Notes under the pieces: generated by a model
The model's database searches: none
Seen by the model: the letters and a program-made list of their open reading frames with translations, nothing else
What the model was told of the DNA's origin: nothing
Program-made: the position numbers and the translations under genes
Source of the DNA: Aquimarina sp. AU58
GTDB taxonomy: Bacteria; Bacteroidota; Bacteroidia; Flavobacteriales; Flavobacteriaceae
Length of the DNA stretch: 64,000 nucleotides
Direction: 5' to 3'
NCBI RefSeq assembly: GCF_900312745.1
Contig: NZ_OMPD01000014.1
Span: forward strand, 2,914,001-2,978,000
In this document: positions 25,637-34,145 of the stretch, piece after piece
Layout: each line of letters opens with the position of its first letter
How positions within the stretch are numbered: the stretch's first letter is position 1

Positions 25637-26911
25637 TTAGTGGGTATGTATTGGGTTATCTATATGTCTGTGAATCATTTCTAATAAATGATTTTTGTTG
25701 TAAGGTTTTAGTATATAATCGTTTAACCCTGCCTGTACTATCTGTCTGTTTAATTGGGTAACATCTACTGCGGTTAAAGCAATGATTGGTGTTTTTGTAT
25801 CAAACTCACGTATCCTCTTTGTAGTGCCAATTCCATTTAGTTTTGGCATATTAATATCCATAAGTATTACATTATACTCATTTTCTCTAACTAATTCTAT
25901 AGCATCAAAACCATTATCTATAGTTGTACAGTCAAAGTTTTCTTTAGATAGAATTTTGTCTGCAACCAGGAGATTTAATTTATTGTCATCTACAATTAAT
26001 ACTTTAAGTTTTGAAGTATTAGAATTGTTAAAAGAAGTGTTGTGGTTTATACTTTCTTTATTAACTTGTGACTTAAAATCAATAACTAATGCATACTCAG
26101 ATCCTGCATGAGAATTATTTTGGATAATAATTTCGCCATCTAGTGCCGAAGCAAGTCTATTTATTATTTTTGAATTAATTCCTGTACCCAGGTATGTTTT
26201 TTTTGCATTTCCGACATTAATAAACTCTTGGTAGATAGATTTTTTGTCTTCTTTTGAAAGCTCATCCCCATCGTGATTAATTTTAAAAGAAATAGTAGAT
26301 ATATTTTCTTTTTTCTTAATTAAAATTACCGAGAAATATACATTTCCATTTTTGGTAAAACGTAAGGCATTACTTATCAAATTCATCAGTATTTGAGAAA
26401 GGATACCAGGATCCCCATAAATCATTTGATCAATTTCTGGGTCAAACTCAAAATGTAATATGTTATCACTGTTTTCTGTAGCATAGCTAAAGGAATGTGT
26501 AAGATTTTGAGTAACCTCTTTTATATCAAATAATACATTTTGTACCGTAATTTCTTCAGAATCTAAAAAATTAACATGTAGAACATTATTAATAAGTGTA
26601 AAAAGATAATCTCCAGAAAATTTTAATGATTTCAGGTTTTTATCATTTTTAAGATCAGGATATTCTTCTTCTAGGAGATTAGTAAGTCCCATTATTCCAT
26701 ACAAAGGTGTTCTTAACTCTTGACTAAGAATAGAAATAAGATTTTGTTGCAATTGAAACTGTTTTTCTGTTTCCTTGCTTAAAGATTTTAATTCTATAGT
26801 CTTTTTTTTAAGTTTTTTGGTAACTTTTCTGTACTGTAGATACAGAAAAAGGAGCATAACCAGAAGTACTCCCCCGATAGCATAATAGATCATACCTATT
26901 TTTAGTAACAA
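25637..26911 (-). CDS. Hybrid sensor kinase-like protein with degenerate kinase core and intact receiver
   Basis: 424 residues: one membrane helix (about 8-26), a coiled linker, a HisKA-like region, an HATPase_c-like region (about 160-280) and a C-terminal receiver (about 302-420). In the H-box the phospho-His is replaced: LISILSQELRTPL has Gln64 (codon CAA) where His is expected. The N-box NLISNALRFT is kept, but the G1 box reads INHDGDELSKED, without the usual DxGxG; GTGIN remains of G2. The receiver keeps DD (308-309), the phospho-acceptor Asp352 in LMDINMP and the Lys of ILKPYN. It may act as a pseudokinase that is phosphorylated by a partner. No sensor domain besides the short N-terminus. 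Confidence 0.88.
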   Translation of the reverse strand: MLLKIGMIYYAIGGVLLVMLLFLYLQYRKVTKKLKKKTIELKSLSKETEKQFQLQQNLISILSQELRTPLYGIMGLTNLLEEEYPDLKNDKNLKSLKFSGDYLFTLINNVLHVNFLDSEEITVQNVLFDIKEVTQNLTHSFSYATENSDNILHFEFDPEIDQMIYGDPGILSQILMNLISNALRFTKNGNVYFSVILIKKKENISTISFKINHDGDELSKEDKKSIYQEFINVGNAKKTYLGTGINSKIINRLASALDGEIIIQNNSHAGSEYALVIDFKSQVNKESINHNTSFNNSNTSKLKVLIVDDNKLNLLVADKILSKENFDCTTIDNGFDAIELVRENEYNVILMDINMPKLNGIGTTKRIREFDTKTPIIALTAVDVTQLNRQIVQAGLNDYILKPYNKNHLLEMIHRHIDNPIHTH

Positions 26912-27273
26912 AATAATAAATATAAGGTTTATCTTACAAGTTTGTAGGTGTATTTTTTTACATATTTCTAATAATTTATGGTTTACCGTAAAATTATTAG
27001 AGCAATAATAACAAATTCAGTGGTTTAGACATCAAAGTACGTAGTGTTTTAAAGGGGGTATTCTTCAAAATCAACATAAAAGTACCTTCAAATATGATCA
27101 ATTGGTTATTGATAGGGATGACTAATACTGTTAGTAATTGTAATTATTACAGATTTATAACGTCTTTATTGGTATAAATTATGGATAGGAAATAAGATTT
27201 TATAGTGAATTAACAGTCATAAAAGACCTATAATATTTATCTTTACTTAAAATTAATGCGCAGCATAAAAGAG
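26912..27273. other. About 360-bp divergent intergenic region
   Basis: No gene seen. The only structure noted is the long inverted repeat at 26967-27001; the rest is AT-rich promoter-type sequence for the genes at 26911 (minus) and 27274 (plus). Confidence 0.5.
26967..27001. repeat. Inverted repeat, 11-bp arms with inner stem
   Basis: TCTAATAATTT (26967-26977) and AAATTATTAGA (26991-27001) are exact reverse complements. Inside, ATGG/CCGT extends the stem around a TTTA loop with one bulge. It lies 56 bases upstream of the hybrid-kinase start, with no T-run. Confidence 0.5.
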
Positions 27274-27918
27274 ATGAAAGCTAATTTTTGTATAATTTTT
27301 TTATTATGTATGGGAATGGTAATGCATGCTCAAATAGAAAATTCTACTTCTTTGCGAATTGATGCTAAAAGTGATCTTAATACAAATAAGTATAGTCTAT
27401 CTAAAGGTTTAAACCCTAATTTTAATAGTGATTCATCTTTATATAAAACTCCAGAAGCATTATCTGAGTATGCTCGTAATAAGCCAACTTTTGATATGAC
27501 TGGTAATGATGGTTTTTTTAAACCCAAAGCAGATGCTGTTCCAAAATGGTTTAAAAAAGATAATGAAATCAAAGACGAATATAAAAGTGATCAATATCTG
27601 GGTGATTTTAAAAGTGACGGAGAATTTGTAAGATTGATGTATAGAGATCATCAGTTTGTAGATGGTGATGTGGTTAGAATTTATCTTAATGATGCCGTTA
27701 TTGTTTCAAAAATATTTCTTACTGGAGATTTTAAAGGAATCTCGGTTGATCTTGCTAAAGGATTTAATAAAATAGACATACAGGCATTAAATCAAGGGGA
27801 ATCTGGGCCTAATACTGCAGAATTTCATCTTTATGATGACAAAGGCAACCTACTTACAAGTAGCGAATGGAATCTTACCACTGGTGTTAAAGCTACATTG
27901 ATTGTGGTAAAAGATTAA
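27274..27918 (+). CDS. Exported protein of unknown function
   Basis: 214 residues from the ATG at 27274, which begins the signal peptide MKANFCIIFLLCMGMVMHAQ; an in-frame ATG at 27256 would add MRSIKE and is also possible. The middle (about 40-100) is polar and low in structure (NPNFNSDSSLYKTPEALSEYARNKPTFDMTGNDGFFKPKADAVPKWF). The last 110 residues are a beta-sandwich-like unit: GEFVRLMYRDHQFVDGDVVRIYLNDAVIVSKIFLTGDFKGISVDL...FHLYDDKGNLL. I recognise no named domain, though such secreted proteins occur widely in marine flavobacteria. Monocistronic. Confidence 0.75.
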   Translation: MKANFCIIFLLCMGMVMHAQIENSTSLRIDAKSDLNTNKYSLSKGLNPNFNSDSSLYKTPEALSEYARNKPTFDMTGNDGFFKPKADAVPKWFKKDNEIKDEYKSDQYLGDFKSDGEFVRLMYRDHQFVDGDVVRIYLNDAVIVSKIFLTGDFKGISVDLAKGFNKIDIQALNQGESGPNTAEFHLYDDKGNLLTSSEWNLTTGVKATLIVVKD

Positions 27919-28071
27919 AATACTTACCTTTTTTAGAGCTACTCATTATTATCTATGATAGCTTATTTTAGTAAATTTTAAGAGTATAATTTAAAAGTTC
28001 ATAAAATATGTATAGGATATTCTGTGATTTTTTTGATATGTCTCATACTAATAAGGAAAATGTAGGCCTAT

Positions 28072-28560
28072 ATGAGTAAAGAATACGAGTTTACTCGAAT
28101 TATTAAGGAAAATGAAGGAGTTATTTTTAAGATAACTACCATTTATACTGATAATTACGAGGATCAAAAAGATCTCTACCAGGAAATTGTTTACCAATTA
28201 TGGAAATCATACGATAGTTTTAAGGGAGATTCTAAAATTAGTACCTGGATGTATCGTGTAGGTCTTAATACTGCTATTACAAGATTAAAAAAAGAAAAAC
28301 GAAGAGGAAATCAAATAGAAATATATGATGTGATCATGCGGCAAACCGAACAGTATGACACAGAATTTGAAGAGCGATTGAAAAAATTATATGCCCATAT
28401 ACATAACCTAAATGAATTAGATAAAGGGTTGATTTTACTGCTTTTAGAAGGTAAGAAATATGAAGAAATAGCGGTGATAACGGGCTTATCTCCAACAAAT
28501 GTTGGAACTAAAATTTCTAGGATTAAGCAAAAATTGAAAACGCAAATTGTAAAAAAATAA
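28072..28560 (+). CDS. ECF-type RNA polymerase sigma factor
   Basis: 162 residues. Region 2 (about 10-75) has DNYEDQKDLYQEIVYQLWKSYDSFKGDSKISTWMYRVGLNTAI, and region 4 (about 100-155) has LNELDKGLILLLLEGKKYEEIAVITGLSPTNVGTKISRIKQKLK. No region 1.1 or 3, so an extracytoplasmic-function-type sigma factor. The next gene starts 5 bases after its stop and encodes a small membrane protein, the position where an anti-sigma factor usually stands. Confidence 0.93.
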   Translation: MSKEYEFTRIIKENEGVIFKITTIYTDNYEDQKDLYQEIVYQLWKSYDSFKGDSKISTWMYRVGLNTAITRLKKEKRRGNQIEIYDVIMRQTEQYDTEFEERLKKLYAHIHNLNELDKGLILLLLEGKKYEEIAVITGLSPTNVGTKISRIKQKLKTQIVKK

Positions 28561-28565
28561 GAGAG

Positions 28566-29183
28566 ATGGAATTGGAAGAAATGCAAACAGTTTGGTCTCA
28601 GATGAGTGACCAGATAGAAAAACAAAAAAAGTTAACCGATAAAATGATCATTATGATGACACAAGAACAATACAGGCAAAAATTAAATAAAATAGCATAT
28701 CCAGAGATGATAGGAGCTATTATATGTTATGGTACGGCAATATTGATATTAATTAATGTTAACAAGTTAGATAACTGGTACACTTTGTTATCAGGAATAG
28801 TATCTACAGTTATTCTATTAGTTTTACCAGTGTTATCGTTAAGATCAATTTATCAAATGAAAAAAGTAAATATTGCTGTAAATAATTATAAGGAAACATT
28901 ACTGGAGTATAGTAAAGGTAAAAAACGATTTCAAACAGTTACCAAAATAGGGCTCTATCTAGGTTTCTTTTTAATGTTTGCTATCCTGCCAGTAGCTACA
29001 AAGATTCTTAATAATAAAGATTTGTTTTCTGGTACCAAATCTATTTGGCCATTTGTAATATCGATACCGATCGCCATTATAGTCTTTATTACCTTTTCAA
29101 AATGGGTGGCCAAGTGTTATAATAACAATATGAATTCTGCAGAGGCATTATTTAAGGAACTTAAAGATGTTGATGTATCATAA
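28566..29183 (+). CDS. Membrane protein cotranscribed with the sigma factor
   Basis: 205 residues. A soluble N-terminus (MELEEMQTVWSQMSDQIEKQKKLTDKMI, amphipathic, about 45 residues) is followed by four probable membrane helices, about 50-67 (GAIICYGTAILILIN), 75-95 (SGIVSTVILLVLPVLSL), 135-152 (GLYLGFFLMFAILPVA) and 165-185 (IWPFVISIPIAIIVFITF). It starts 5 bases after the ECF sigma gene, so it is a candidate anti-sigma partner, the N-terminal helix being the likely sigma contact. I see no zinc motif of the ZAS type. A strong terminator follows. Confidence 0.8.
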   Translation: MELEEMQTVWSQMSDQIEKQKKLTDKMIIMMTQEQYRQKLNKIAYPEMIGAIICYGTAILILINVNKLDNWYTLLSGIVSTVILLVLPVLSLRSIYQMKKVNIAVNNYKETLLEYSKGKKRFQTVTKIGLYLGFFLMFAILPVATKILNNKDLFSGTKSIWPFVISIPIAIIVFITFSKWVAKCYNNNMNSAEALFKELKDVDVS

Positions 29184-29213
29184 AGAAGTGAATATCTAAG
29201 CATACTATATTAT

Positions 29214-29241
29214 AAAAGGGCTGTCTAACAACAGCCCTTTT
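29214..29241. terminator. Bidirectional intrinsic terminator
   Basis: AAAAGGGCTGT pairs perfectly with ACAGCCCTTTT across CTAACA. It separates the sigma-factor operon from the convergent astacin gene. Confidence 0.92.
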
Positions 29242-29268
29242 CTCTTTTAATTTAAGGCAAAAAAATGT

Positions 29269-30438
29269 TCATGAACTACAACGTCCACTGTTGCTCCATC
29301 TTCCATTGGTTCCTAGTGTGTATAAAAACCCGTTATAGGTTACTTTATCTCCGGCTGTATAGCTATTATTTCTACTATATTCGTTAACTCCTTCGCAAAT
29401 ATCTGCACTTGGAGTAGTGTCTTTACATTCTGCGATTCGGTTCCATCTTGTAAAATCTCTTTCGTATAAGAATCCACGGTACGTTACTTTATCTCCTACA
29501 GAATAGCTTTGTCCGCTTACCCATTCTGCAACACCTTTACAAGGGTTGGTTCCTACAGGAGGGTTACCATCAGACGAATATGCTTTGTTTGTTCCTTCGA
29601 TATCAAGAGCAGAAAGTGCGGCTTGTCTTCTTGGTAAAACATTTCCGTTAAGGTCTGTTATAGTAGGTTTTCCGTTTTTACTAAATGTATAACTACCATA
29701 CATCATTGTAGATTTAATATCAAAATCCCTGGTTAGCAAAGTAGCCGAATTACTTTTGTAAAACTGATCCTTAGCTCCATTCTGGATATTGTCAAAATTG
29801 ATAATAATATGATTATCTCTATCCGAACGGTTTTGCTCATGAATATACCCTAAAGTATGTCCGATTTCGTGAATAATCACAACAGCCGTTGTACGGGTAC
29901 CTAAACGAATAAATCCTCTAGATCCATTCATCCCCAGAGTCGCGACACCACAATTACAGTTATCTCCATTACTACTAATGGTAACATAATTTGATTCATT
30001 AGTACGTTCTTTAAAACGAACATTAGTTTTACTTGTCCATTCATCCATCGATTTTTGAAGTTCACTTCTCACAGATTGGCTAAGTCCATTAATTACATAG
30101 ACTATAGTATTATTTGTCCATTTACGAACACCTCCACCAAGTCCTAACTTTGCATTTATTCCTGCATCTGGCTCTAGTTTATCAGAAAGAGGAACTTCTG
30201 TATCGGTTAATTGATCTTCAAATAACCTGGCATCAGTTCCTTGTAGACTATAAGTTCCATCATCTTCCTTTTTTACAAGAACACGGTCTCCCAAGAAATA
30301 CTTTTCGATAAATTGATCTTGTCCTTCAATAGTGTCTGGATTTTGATCAAAATCTTCATTTTTTTGACAAGATGCAAAAGATAAAGCAACTGCCAAGGCT
30401 CCGATTTTAAATCGGTTTAATACGGTTTTTGTTTTCAT
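29269..30438 (-). CDS. Astacin-family (M12A) metalloprotease lipoprotein with two CBM5/12-like modules
   Basis: 389 residues from the ATG at 30438 (MKTKTVLNRFKIGALAVALSFASC); an in-frame ATG at 30480 would put 14 residues before the signal peptide and is less likely. The Cys of FASC is the probable lipidated residue. The catalytic domain (about 95-295) carries the full astacin zinc motif HEIGHTLGYIHEQNRSDRD and the Met-turn STMMYGSY. After it are two tandem modules of about 40 residues, CKGVAEWVSGQSYSVGDKVTYRGFLYE and CEGVNEYSRNNSYTAGDKVTYNGFLYT, with the spaced Trp/Tyr of chitin-binding (CBM5/12-type) domains. It probably cleaves proteins at the cell surface near a polysaccharide. Confidence 0.92.
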   Translation of the reverse strand: MKTKTVLNRFKIGALAVALSFASCQKNEDFDQNPDTIEGQDQFIEKYFLGDRVLVKKEDDGTYSLQGTDARLFEDQLTDTEVPLSDKLEPDAGINAKLGLGGGVRKWTNNTIVYVINGLSQSVRSELQKSMDEWTSKTNVRFKERTNESNYVTISSNGDNCNCGVATLGMNGSRGFIRLGTRTTAVVIIHEIGHTLGYIHEQNRSDRDNHIIINFDNIQNGAKDQFYKSNSATLLTRDFDIKSTMMYGSYTFSKNGKPTITDLNGNVLPRRQAALSALDIEGTNKAYSSDGNPPVGTNPCKGVAEWVSGQSYSVGDKVTYRGFLYERDFTRWNRIAECKDTTPSADICEGVNEYSRNNSYTAGDKVTYNGFLYTLGTNGRWSNSGRCSS

Positions 30439-30625
30439 TAAGTTTAATTTTGAGTTTATGATTTTCGTTAATCTGTGCACATTGTTTAAACTGGTGACAC
30501 ATCTAATTAGTCTTTAAGATGGAGTTAAAAAAACCGTTAAACTTTCTTAAAATTAATGACACGACTCGAATATTTGATGAAATCGATCTGATATGATTTT
30601 ACTCTGTATATAAAAATAAATTCAT

Positions 30626-30657
30626 AAAAAAACCTGAATCAACAATCGTGATTCAGG
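30626..30657 (-). terminator. Intrinsic terminator of the membrane-protein gene
   Basis: CCTGAATCA (30633-30641) pairs with TGATTCAGG (30649-30657); on the minus strand the stem is followed by TTTTTTT. It ends the transcript of the gene at 30690-31118. Confidence 0.88.
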
Positions 30658-30689
30658 CAATAATATAGTATATAGTAAAATGTTATTTA

Positions 30690-31118
30690 TTACGAAATCA
30701 GCCCTTTAGCTATAGAATTTCTCGAAAACCAAACTAAAAAGATAGCAACGACGATAACTATAATTGGCATTATAACTCGATTGCCTGATAATGCCACATA
30801 ATCCTGTAAAAAGAAATTGTATGTTGCTTGTGCAATAACGGCAATGAGTGAAAGAAGTAGGAGAGGAGAAGCCCATTTTTTTCTAAGGAGTAACGCAAGG
30901 CAGCCTAAAGTTCCTGCAAATACTGCTATAGCAAAAGCAGCAGTTACCCAAGCTGGCGTATTGTTATAAAAATTTTGCTCTCCTTCTGGCAAGGTGGCCA
31001 ATACTTCATCTGTCATAAAAGCTTGACCAATATATGCCATTACCCCCATAATATTCCATAAAAGTGCTAAGACGCTAATAATCCAAAACCATACGGGTGT
31101 TTTTGTTTTTGTTTCCAT
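30690..31118 (-). CDS. Four-helix membrane protein of unknown function
   Basis: 142 residues with four probable membrane helices: about 8-30 (VWFWIISVLALLWNIMGVMAYIG), 55-75 (AWVTAAFAIAVFAGTLGCLALLL), 80-97 (WASPLLLLSLIAVIAQATYNFFL) and 108-128 (VIMPIIVIVVAIFLVWFSR). The helix-one loop ends in short acidic PEGEQNFYNNTPAW. This small family is common in Flavobacteriaceae and is usually annotated hypothetical or sugar-transporter-like, on weak grounds. Monocistronic, with its own terminator. Confidence 0.75.
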   Translation of the reverse strand: METKTKTPVWFWIISVLALLWNIMGVMAYIGQAFMTDEVLATLPEGEQNFYNNTPAWVTAAFAIAVFAGTLGCLALLLRKKWASPLLLLSLIAVIAQATYNFFLQDYVALSGNRVIMPIIVIVVAIFLVWFSRNSIAKGLIS

Positions 31119-31447
31119 AATCTATTGATATTAAGTTGTTTTGCTGTAACAATGTAATTAGAAACTCAATGAAATACAAATTAAGAGTTTTATAGATGCT
31201 AATTTTTTAAAGCACAATAGATGAAAGAGATACCTTTTCATATGAATTGATATAATTCTAGTAACTACAAAATACCGATAATTATTAGTACTTTTAGTAT
31301 AGGGTTGCTTGGTTTTATAAGTTGAAATATATAGAATTAACAAGTTTTAATCAGAAGAAAACGAAAAACTAAGTAATTTCTAAAGCTCATTAAAAAAGTA
31401 GAAACGTTTATATTCTGATTTTTTACTCTAAAACCTGAATATTAAAT
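31119..31447. other. 329-bp intergenic stretch
   Basis: I see no gene, hairpin or clear promoter here. A 61-codon minus-strand frame at 31158-31343 has no homology signal and a random-looking composition. Confidence 0.5.
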
Positions 31448-31858
31448 ATGTCAGATCCTATAAAGAATGACAAACTTATTAAACAATATAATCTTGAGCT
31501 AGGTAAAGTTTTTTTCTATGTAAATTATCTGATCATTGAAGTGGCAGAAGGTGTTTGTTTTGATTATGAAAAAGCAAAGACATTATCTCTATTAACAAAT
31601 TTACATTTTGGTAATCGCTCTTTTGGTTATATCTCTCATAGAATAAATTCATATTCACTAGAAGCTACAGATTATATGAAAATAAAGGATGTATTTCCTA
31701 ATATAAAGGCTTTTGCTGCAGTTACGTACAACGAAACTCAGAAGACAAGTATAAGAATAGAAAATATGTTTTACCAAGAAGGTATCGTGTCTTTCGAGAA
31801 TATTGAAGAAGCAATTAAGTGGGTTACAGAACAATTAAAAAACGATTCTAGTACTTAA
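31448..31858 (+). CDS. Small cytoplasmic protein, possibly STAS/SpoIIAA-like
   Basis: 136 residues, no signal peptide or membrane segment. The pattern YNLELGKVFFYVNYLIIEVAEGVCFDYEKAKTLSLLTNLHFGNRSFGYISHRINSYSLEATDYMKI... NIKAFAAVTYNETQKTSIRIENMFYQEGIVSFENIEEAIKWVTEQL has the alternating beta/alpha order and the final helix of the SpoIIAA/STAS-like proteins common in Bacteroidota. The match is from fold pattern only. Function unknown. Monocistronic. Confidence 0.7.
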   Translation: MSDPIKNDKLIKQYNLELGKVFFYVNYLIIEVAEGVCFDYEKAKTLSLLTNLHFGNRSFGYISHRINSYSLEATDYMKIKDVFPNIKAFAAVTYNETQKTSIRIENMFYQEGIVSFENIEEAIKWVTEQLKNDSST

Positions 31859-31877
31859 TATTCAATACATTATAATA

Positions 31878-32201
31878 TTAAGACATGGTGTCTAAATAAT
31901 TACTTAAATCTTCTAGAGCGCCATCCCAGAATTGTTCGTAAAACTTTAACCATTGATTTACTTCTTTCAAAGGATTGGCATTGGCCTGGCAAAAACGTTC
32001 TCTTCCTTTAGTATCTATATTAATCAAACCTGCTCCTTCTAGGGTTTTTAGATGTTTGGTAATACCCTGGCGACTAATATCGAATTGACTTGATATCTGA
32101 GTTATAGGTAGGGCAGTAGCTGCAACCACCAAAGCGTGAAAAATTTCACGTCTGGTGGGATCTGCAACAGCTTTTAATATTGTGGTGATTCTATCCTGCA
32201 T
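31878..32201 (-). CDS. ArsR-family transcriptional regulator
   Basis: 107-residue winged helix protein. N-terminal ITTILKAVADPTRREIFHALVVA, recognition helix SSQFDISRQGITKHLKTLEGAGLINIDTKGRERFCQ. Belongs to the subgroup that stands next to SRPBCC/AHSA1 proteins (usually a 'DPTRR' start) and has no metal-binding cysteines. It overlaps the end of the SRPBCC gene by 11 bases, so the two are cotranscribed. Two tandem palindromes on the shared promoter (32641-32658, 32683-32698) make autoregulation likely. Confidence 0.93.
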   Translation of the reverse strand: MQDRITTILKAVADPTRREIFHALVVAATALPITQISSQFDISRQGITKHLKTLEGAGLINIDTKGRERFCQANANPLKEVNQWLKFYEQFWDGALEDLSNYLDTMS

Positions 32202-32616
32202 GAACCATTTGTTTAAGGTAATCGGTTAATCCCGAAATACAATTATCCCATCCACCATTAAAACTATTAAACATTTCAACAGCAGTTTCTCCTTTGTAAC
32301 CAGAAATACCAGAATGCTCTAGGTATAGTTTAGTTCCTCCTTCGGTTTCTTCTAATACCCATTTAACAGTAGTTTCTATTGGTTTTTCTGTTACAATCCA
32401 CGAATATACTAAAGTATAGGGATTTGCTTGTTTTACTTCGCCTTTTATAGGAGAGCAATCTCCTCCAGAAGCGTTAAAGATATATTGATATCCTTTTTCG
32501 GCTTTAAAATCTGCTTCTATAAACCAGGTCGAAATCTCTTTGGCATCGGTTATAGCGTTCCATACTTTATCGATAGGGTGATTAAGTATTTTCTCTTTGA
32601 TTATTACATCTTTCAT
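32191..32616 (-). CDS. SRPBCC / AHSA1 (Aha1-like START fold) protein
   Basis: 141 residues. Start IIKEKILNHPIDKVWNAITDAKEISTWFIEADFKAEKGYQYIF and end GGTKLYLEHSGISGYKGETAVEMFNSFNGGWDNCISGLTDYLKQM are typical of the Aha1-type SRPBCC fold, which binds a hydrophobic ligand in a deep cavity. In this genomic pairing, SRPBCC plus ArsR, the SRPBCC protein is thought to bind or process a small ligand; the ligand is unknown. First gene of the pair. Confidence 0.93.
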   Translation of the reverse strand: MKDVIIKEKILNHPIDKVWNAITDAKEISTWFIEADFKAEKGYQYIFNASGGDCSPIKGEVKQANPYTLVYSWIVTEKPIETTVKWVLEETEGGTKLYLEHSGISGYKGETAVEMFNSFNGGWDNCISGLTDYLKQMVHAG

Positions 32617-32640
32617 ATGTATTAAGTTTTTAGATTAATA

Positions 32641-32698
32641 TGCAACTATATGGTTGCAAATATAAATAAATATATTTAATATGCAACTTTTTGGTTGC
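32641..32698 (-). promoter_or_regulatory. Promoter with two tandem ArsR operators
   Basis: On the minus strand a TTG (32686-32684, in GTTG) followed by 19 bases and TATATTTG (32664-32657) is a good Bacteroidota promoter. Operator 1 is TGCAAC-N6-GTTGCA (32641-32658, perfect) and overlaps the -7 box. Operator 2 is GCAAC-N6-GTTGC (32683-32698) and overlaps the -33 box. Their centres are 41 bases apart, about four helical turns. This predicts tight repression of the SRPBCC-ArsR transcript. Confidence 0.85.
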
Positions 32699-32781
32699 TT
32701 AAAAAAGTGAACCACCATTATATCAATCATATTTATAGAAAAACAATTGTCTAATTATTAAAAATAGAATATTTTGTGTGT

Positions 32782-33627
32782 ATGGAAAGTATAATTAATT
32801 ATTTTGAAACGATACCATCATCTCATCGTAGTTTAATTTTGGTAGGAGGGATTACTTTTTTCTGGGGTATAGAATATGCTATGCCTTTGTTTAAATTCAA
32901 TTATAAAAAGTTTAGACATGCATGGCCCAATATATTTTTTACACTAACAACTATAGTTATCAATTTTGTATTGGCTTTCATATTACTTAAAACCAGTGAT
33001 TGGACAGTAGTTAACCAATTTGGAGTATTACAATGGTTAGCATTACCGTTATGGGCTACAATAATATTAGGTATTGCTTTACTGGATCTAATAGGAGCCT
33101 GGTTGGCACATTATGTTCAACATATCATAAAACCATTATGGATGTTTCATCTTGTACATCATACCGATAATCATGTAGATACCACAACAGCTAATAGACA
33201 CCATCCGGGAGAAAGTATTATTCGATTTTTGTTTACTACTCTGGCCGTATTTATTGTGGGAGCTCCTATAGGTATAATCATGTTGTATCAATCTTTATCT
33301 GTAGTATTATCTCAATTTAATCATGCCAATATATCTTTACCAAAAAAGGTAGATGATATGATAAGTTGGATTATAGTTTCTCCAGATATGCATAAAGTAC
33401 ACCATCATTATGTATTACCATATACAGATACAAATTATGGGAATATCTTTTCTATCTGGGATAGAATTTTTGGCACTTTTGCCAAAATACGAAATGAGGA
33501 TTTGATATATGGGGTAGATACCTATCCAGATGTGGATTCAAATGCAAATGTGGGTAAATTATTAAAACTCCCTTTTTCAGGATATCGTGCACCTACAGGA
33601 GCAAAGTTTGAATCCGAAAAATCGTAA
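32782..33627 (+). CDS. Sterol desaturase / fatty acid hydroxylase family protein
   Basis: 281 residues from the ATG at 32782 (a GTG at 32776 is a worse start). Integral-membrane di-iron family: four His clusters are visible, HYVQH, HLVHHTDNHVD, NRHHPGES and HKVHHHY, set between membrane helices (about 40-65, 75-105, 140-165). These bind two irons and hydroxylate or desaturate a lipid. C-terminal part ends in FSGYRAPTGAKFE. Substrate unknown; carotenoid or fatty-acid targets are typical. Followed closely by a cupin gene. Confidence 0.9.
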   Translation: MESIINYFETIPSSHRSLILVGGITFFWGIEYAMPLFKFNYKKFRHAWPNIFFTLTTIVINFVLAFILLKTSDWTVVNQFGVLQWLALPLWATIILGIALLDLIGAWLAHYVQHIIKPLWMFHLVHHTDNHVDTTTANRHHPGESIIRFLFTTLAVFIVGAPIGIIMLYQSLSVVLSQFNHANISLPKKVDDMISWIIVSPDMHKVHHHYVLPYTDTNYGNIFSIWDRIFGTFAKIRNEDLIYGVDTYPDVDSNANVGKLLKLPFSGYRAPTGAKFESEKS

Positions 33628-33651
33628 TCTAATTCGCTAAAATAGAAATTC

Positions 33652-34047
33652 ATGAACGTTATATCCATTATTTGTTGTTTTATCATTTCAACAGGGCTTT
33701 TTGCACAAACTAAAAATGCAATTCTGGATTTTGAGCCCGATCGGGACTATGATAATATACTAGTTAAGAAAGTGTATACCGATACACATACTTCGACTTT
33801 TGTAATATGGATTAAAAAGAATGTCAAACCTCATAAACATATAAAACATACCGAACAAGTATTAGTTTTAGAAGGTAAAGCAAGTGTACAATTAAATGAT
33901 AAAGAAATTATAGTACAAAAAGGGGATTGGGTTACTATACCAGAACAAACTATACATGCTGTAAAAGTTTTATCCAAAATACCGTTGAAAGTAATTTCTG
34001 TACAAACTCCCGAATTTAAAGGAGAAGATCGAGTGTTTATAGAGTAA
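33652..34047 (+). CDS. Exported cupin-domain protein
   Basis: 131 residues. Signal peptide MNVISIICCFIISTGLFAQ, then a single cupin barrel: KNVKPHKHIKHTEQVLVLEGKASVQLNDKEIIVQKGDWVTIPEQTIHAVKVLS. The metal set is His-x-His, Glu and the later His. Lies 24 bases after the desaturase gene, so a shared transcript is likely. Periplasmic location is unusual for the family, and the substrate is unknown. Confidence 0.88.
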   Translation: MNVISIICCFIISTGLFAQTKNAILDFEPDRDYDNILVKKVYTDTHTSTFVIWIKKNVKPHKHIKHTEQVLVLEGKASVQLNDKEIIVQKGDWVTIPEQTIHAVKVLSKIPLKVISVQTPEFKGEDRVFIE

Positions 34048-34145
34048 TATCGATGTGTTTAAAACACAAAATTTTCATAAAGTAGGTCTACTGTATTCAA
34101 TTTAAAAGTATTTTGAAAACTAAAGCAGTTGTAAAAATATTTAAT

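Noticed and set aside
31158-31343. 61-codon minus-strand frame in an intergenic stretch
   Set aside because: Random-looking composition, no promoter or motif; treated as chance.
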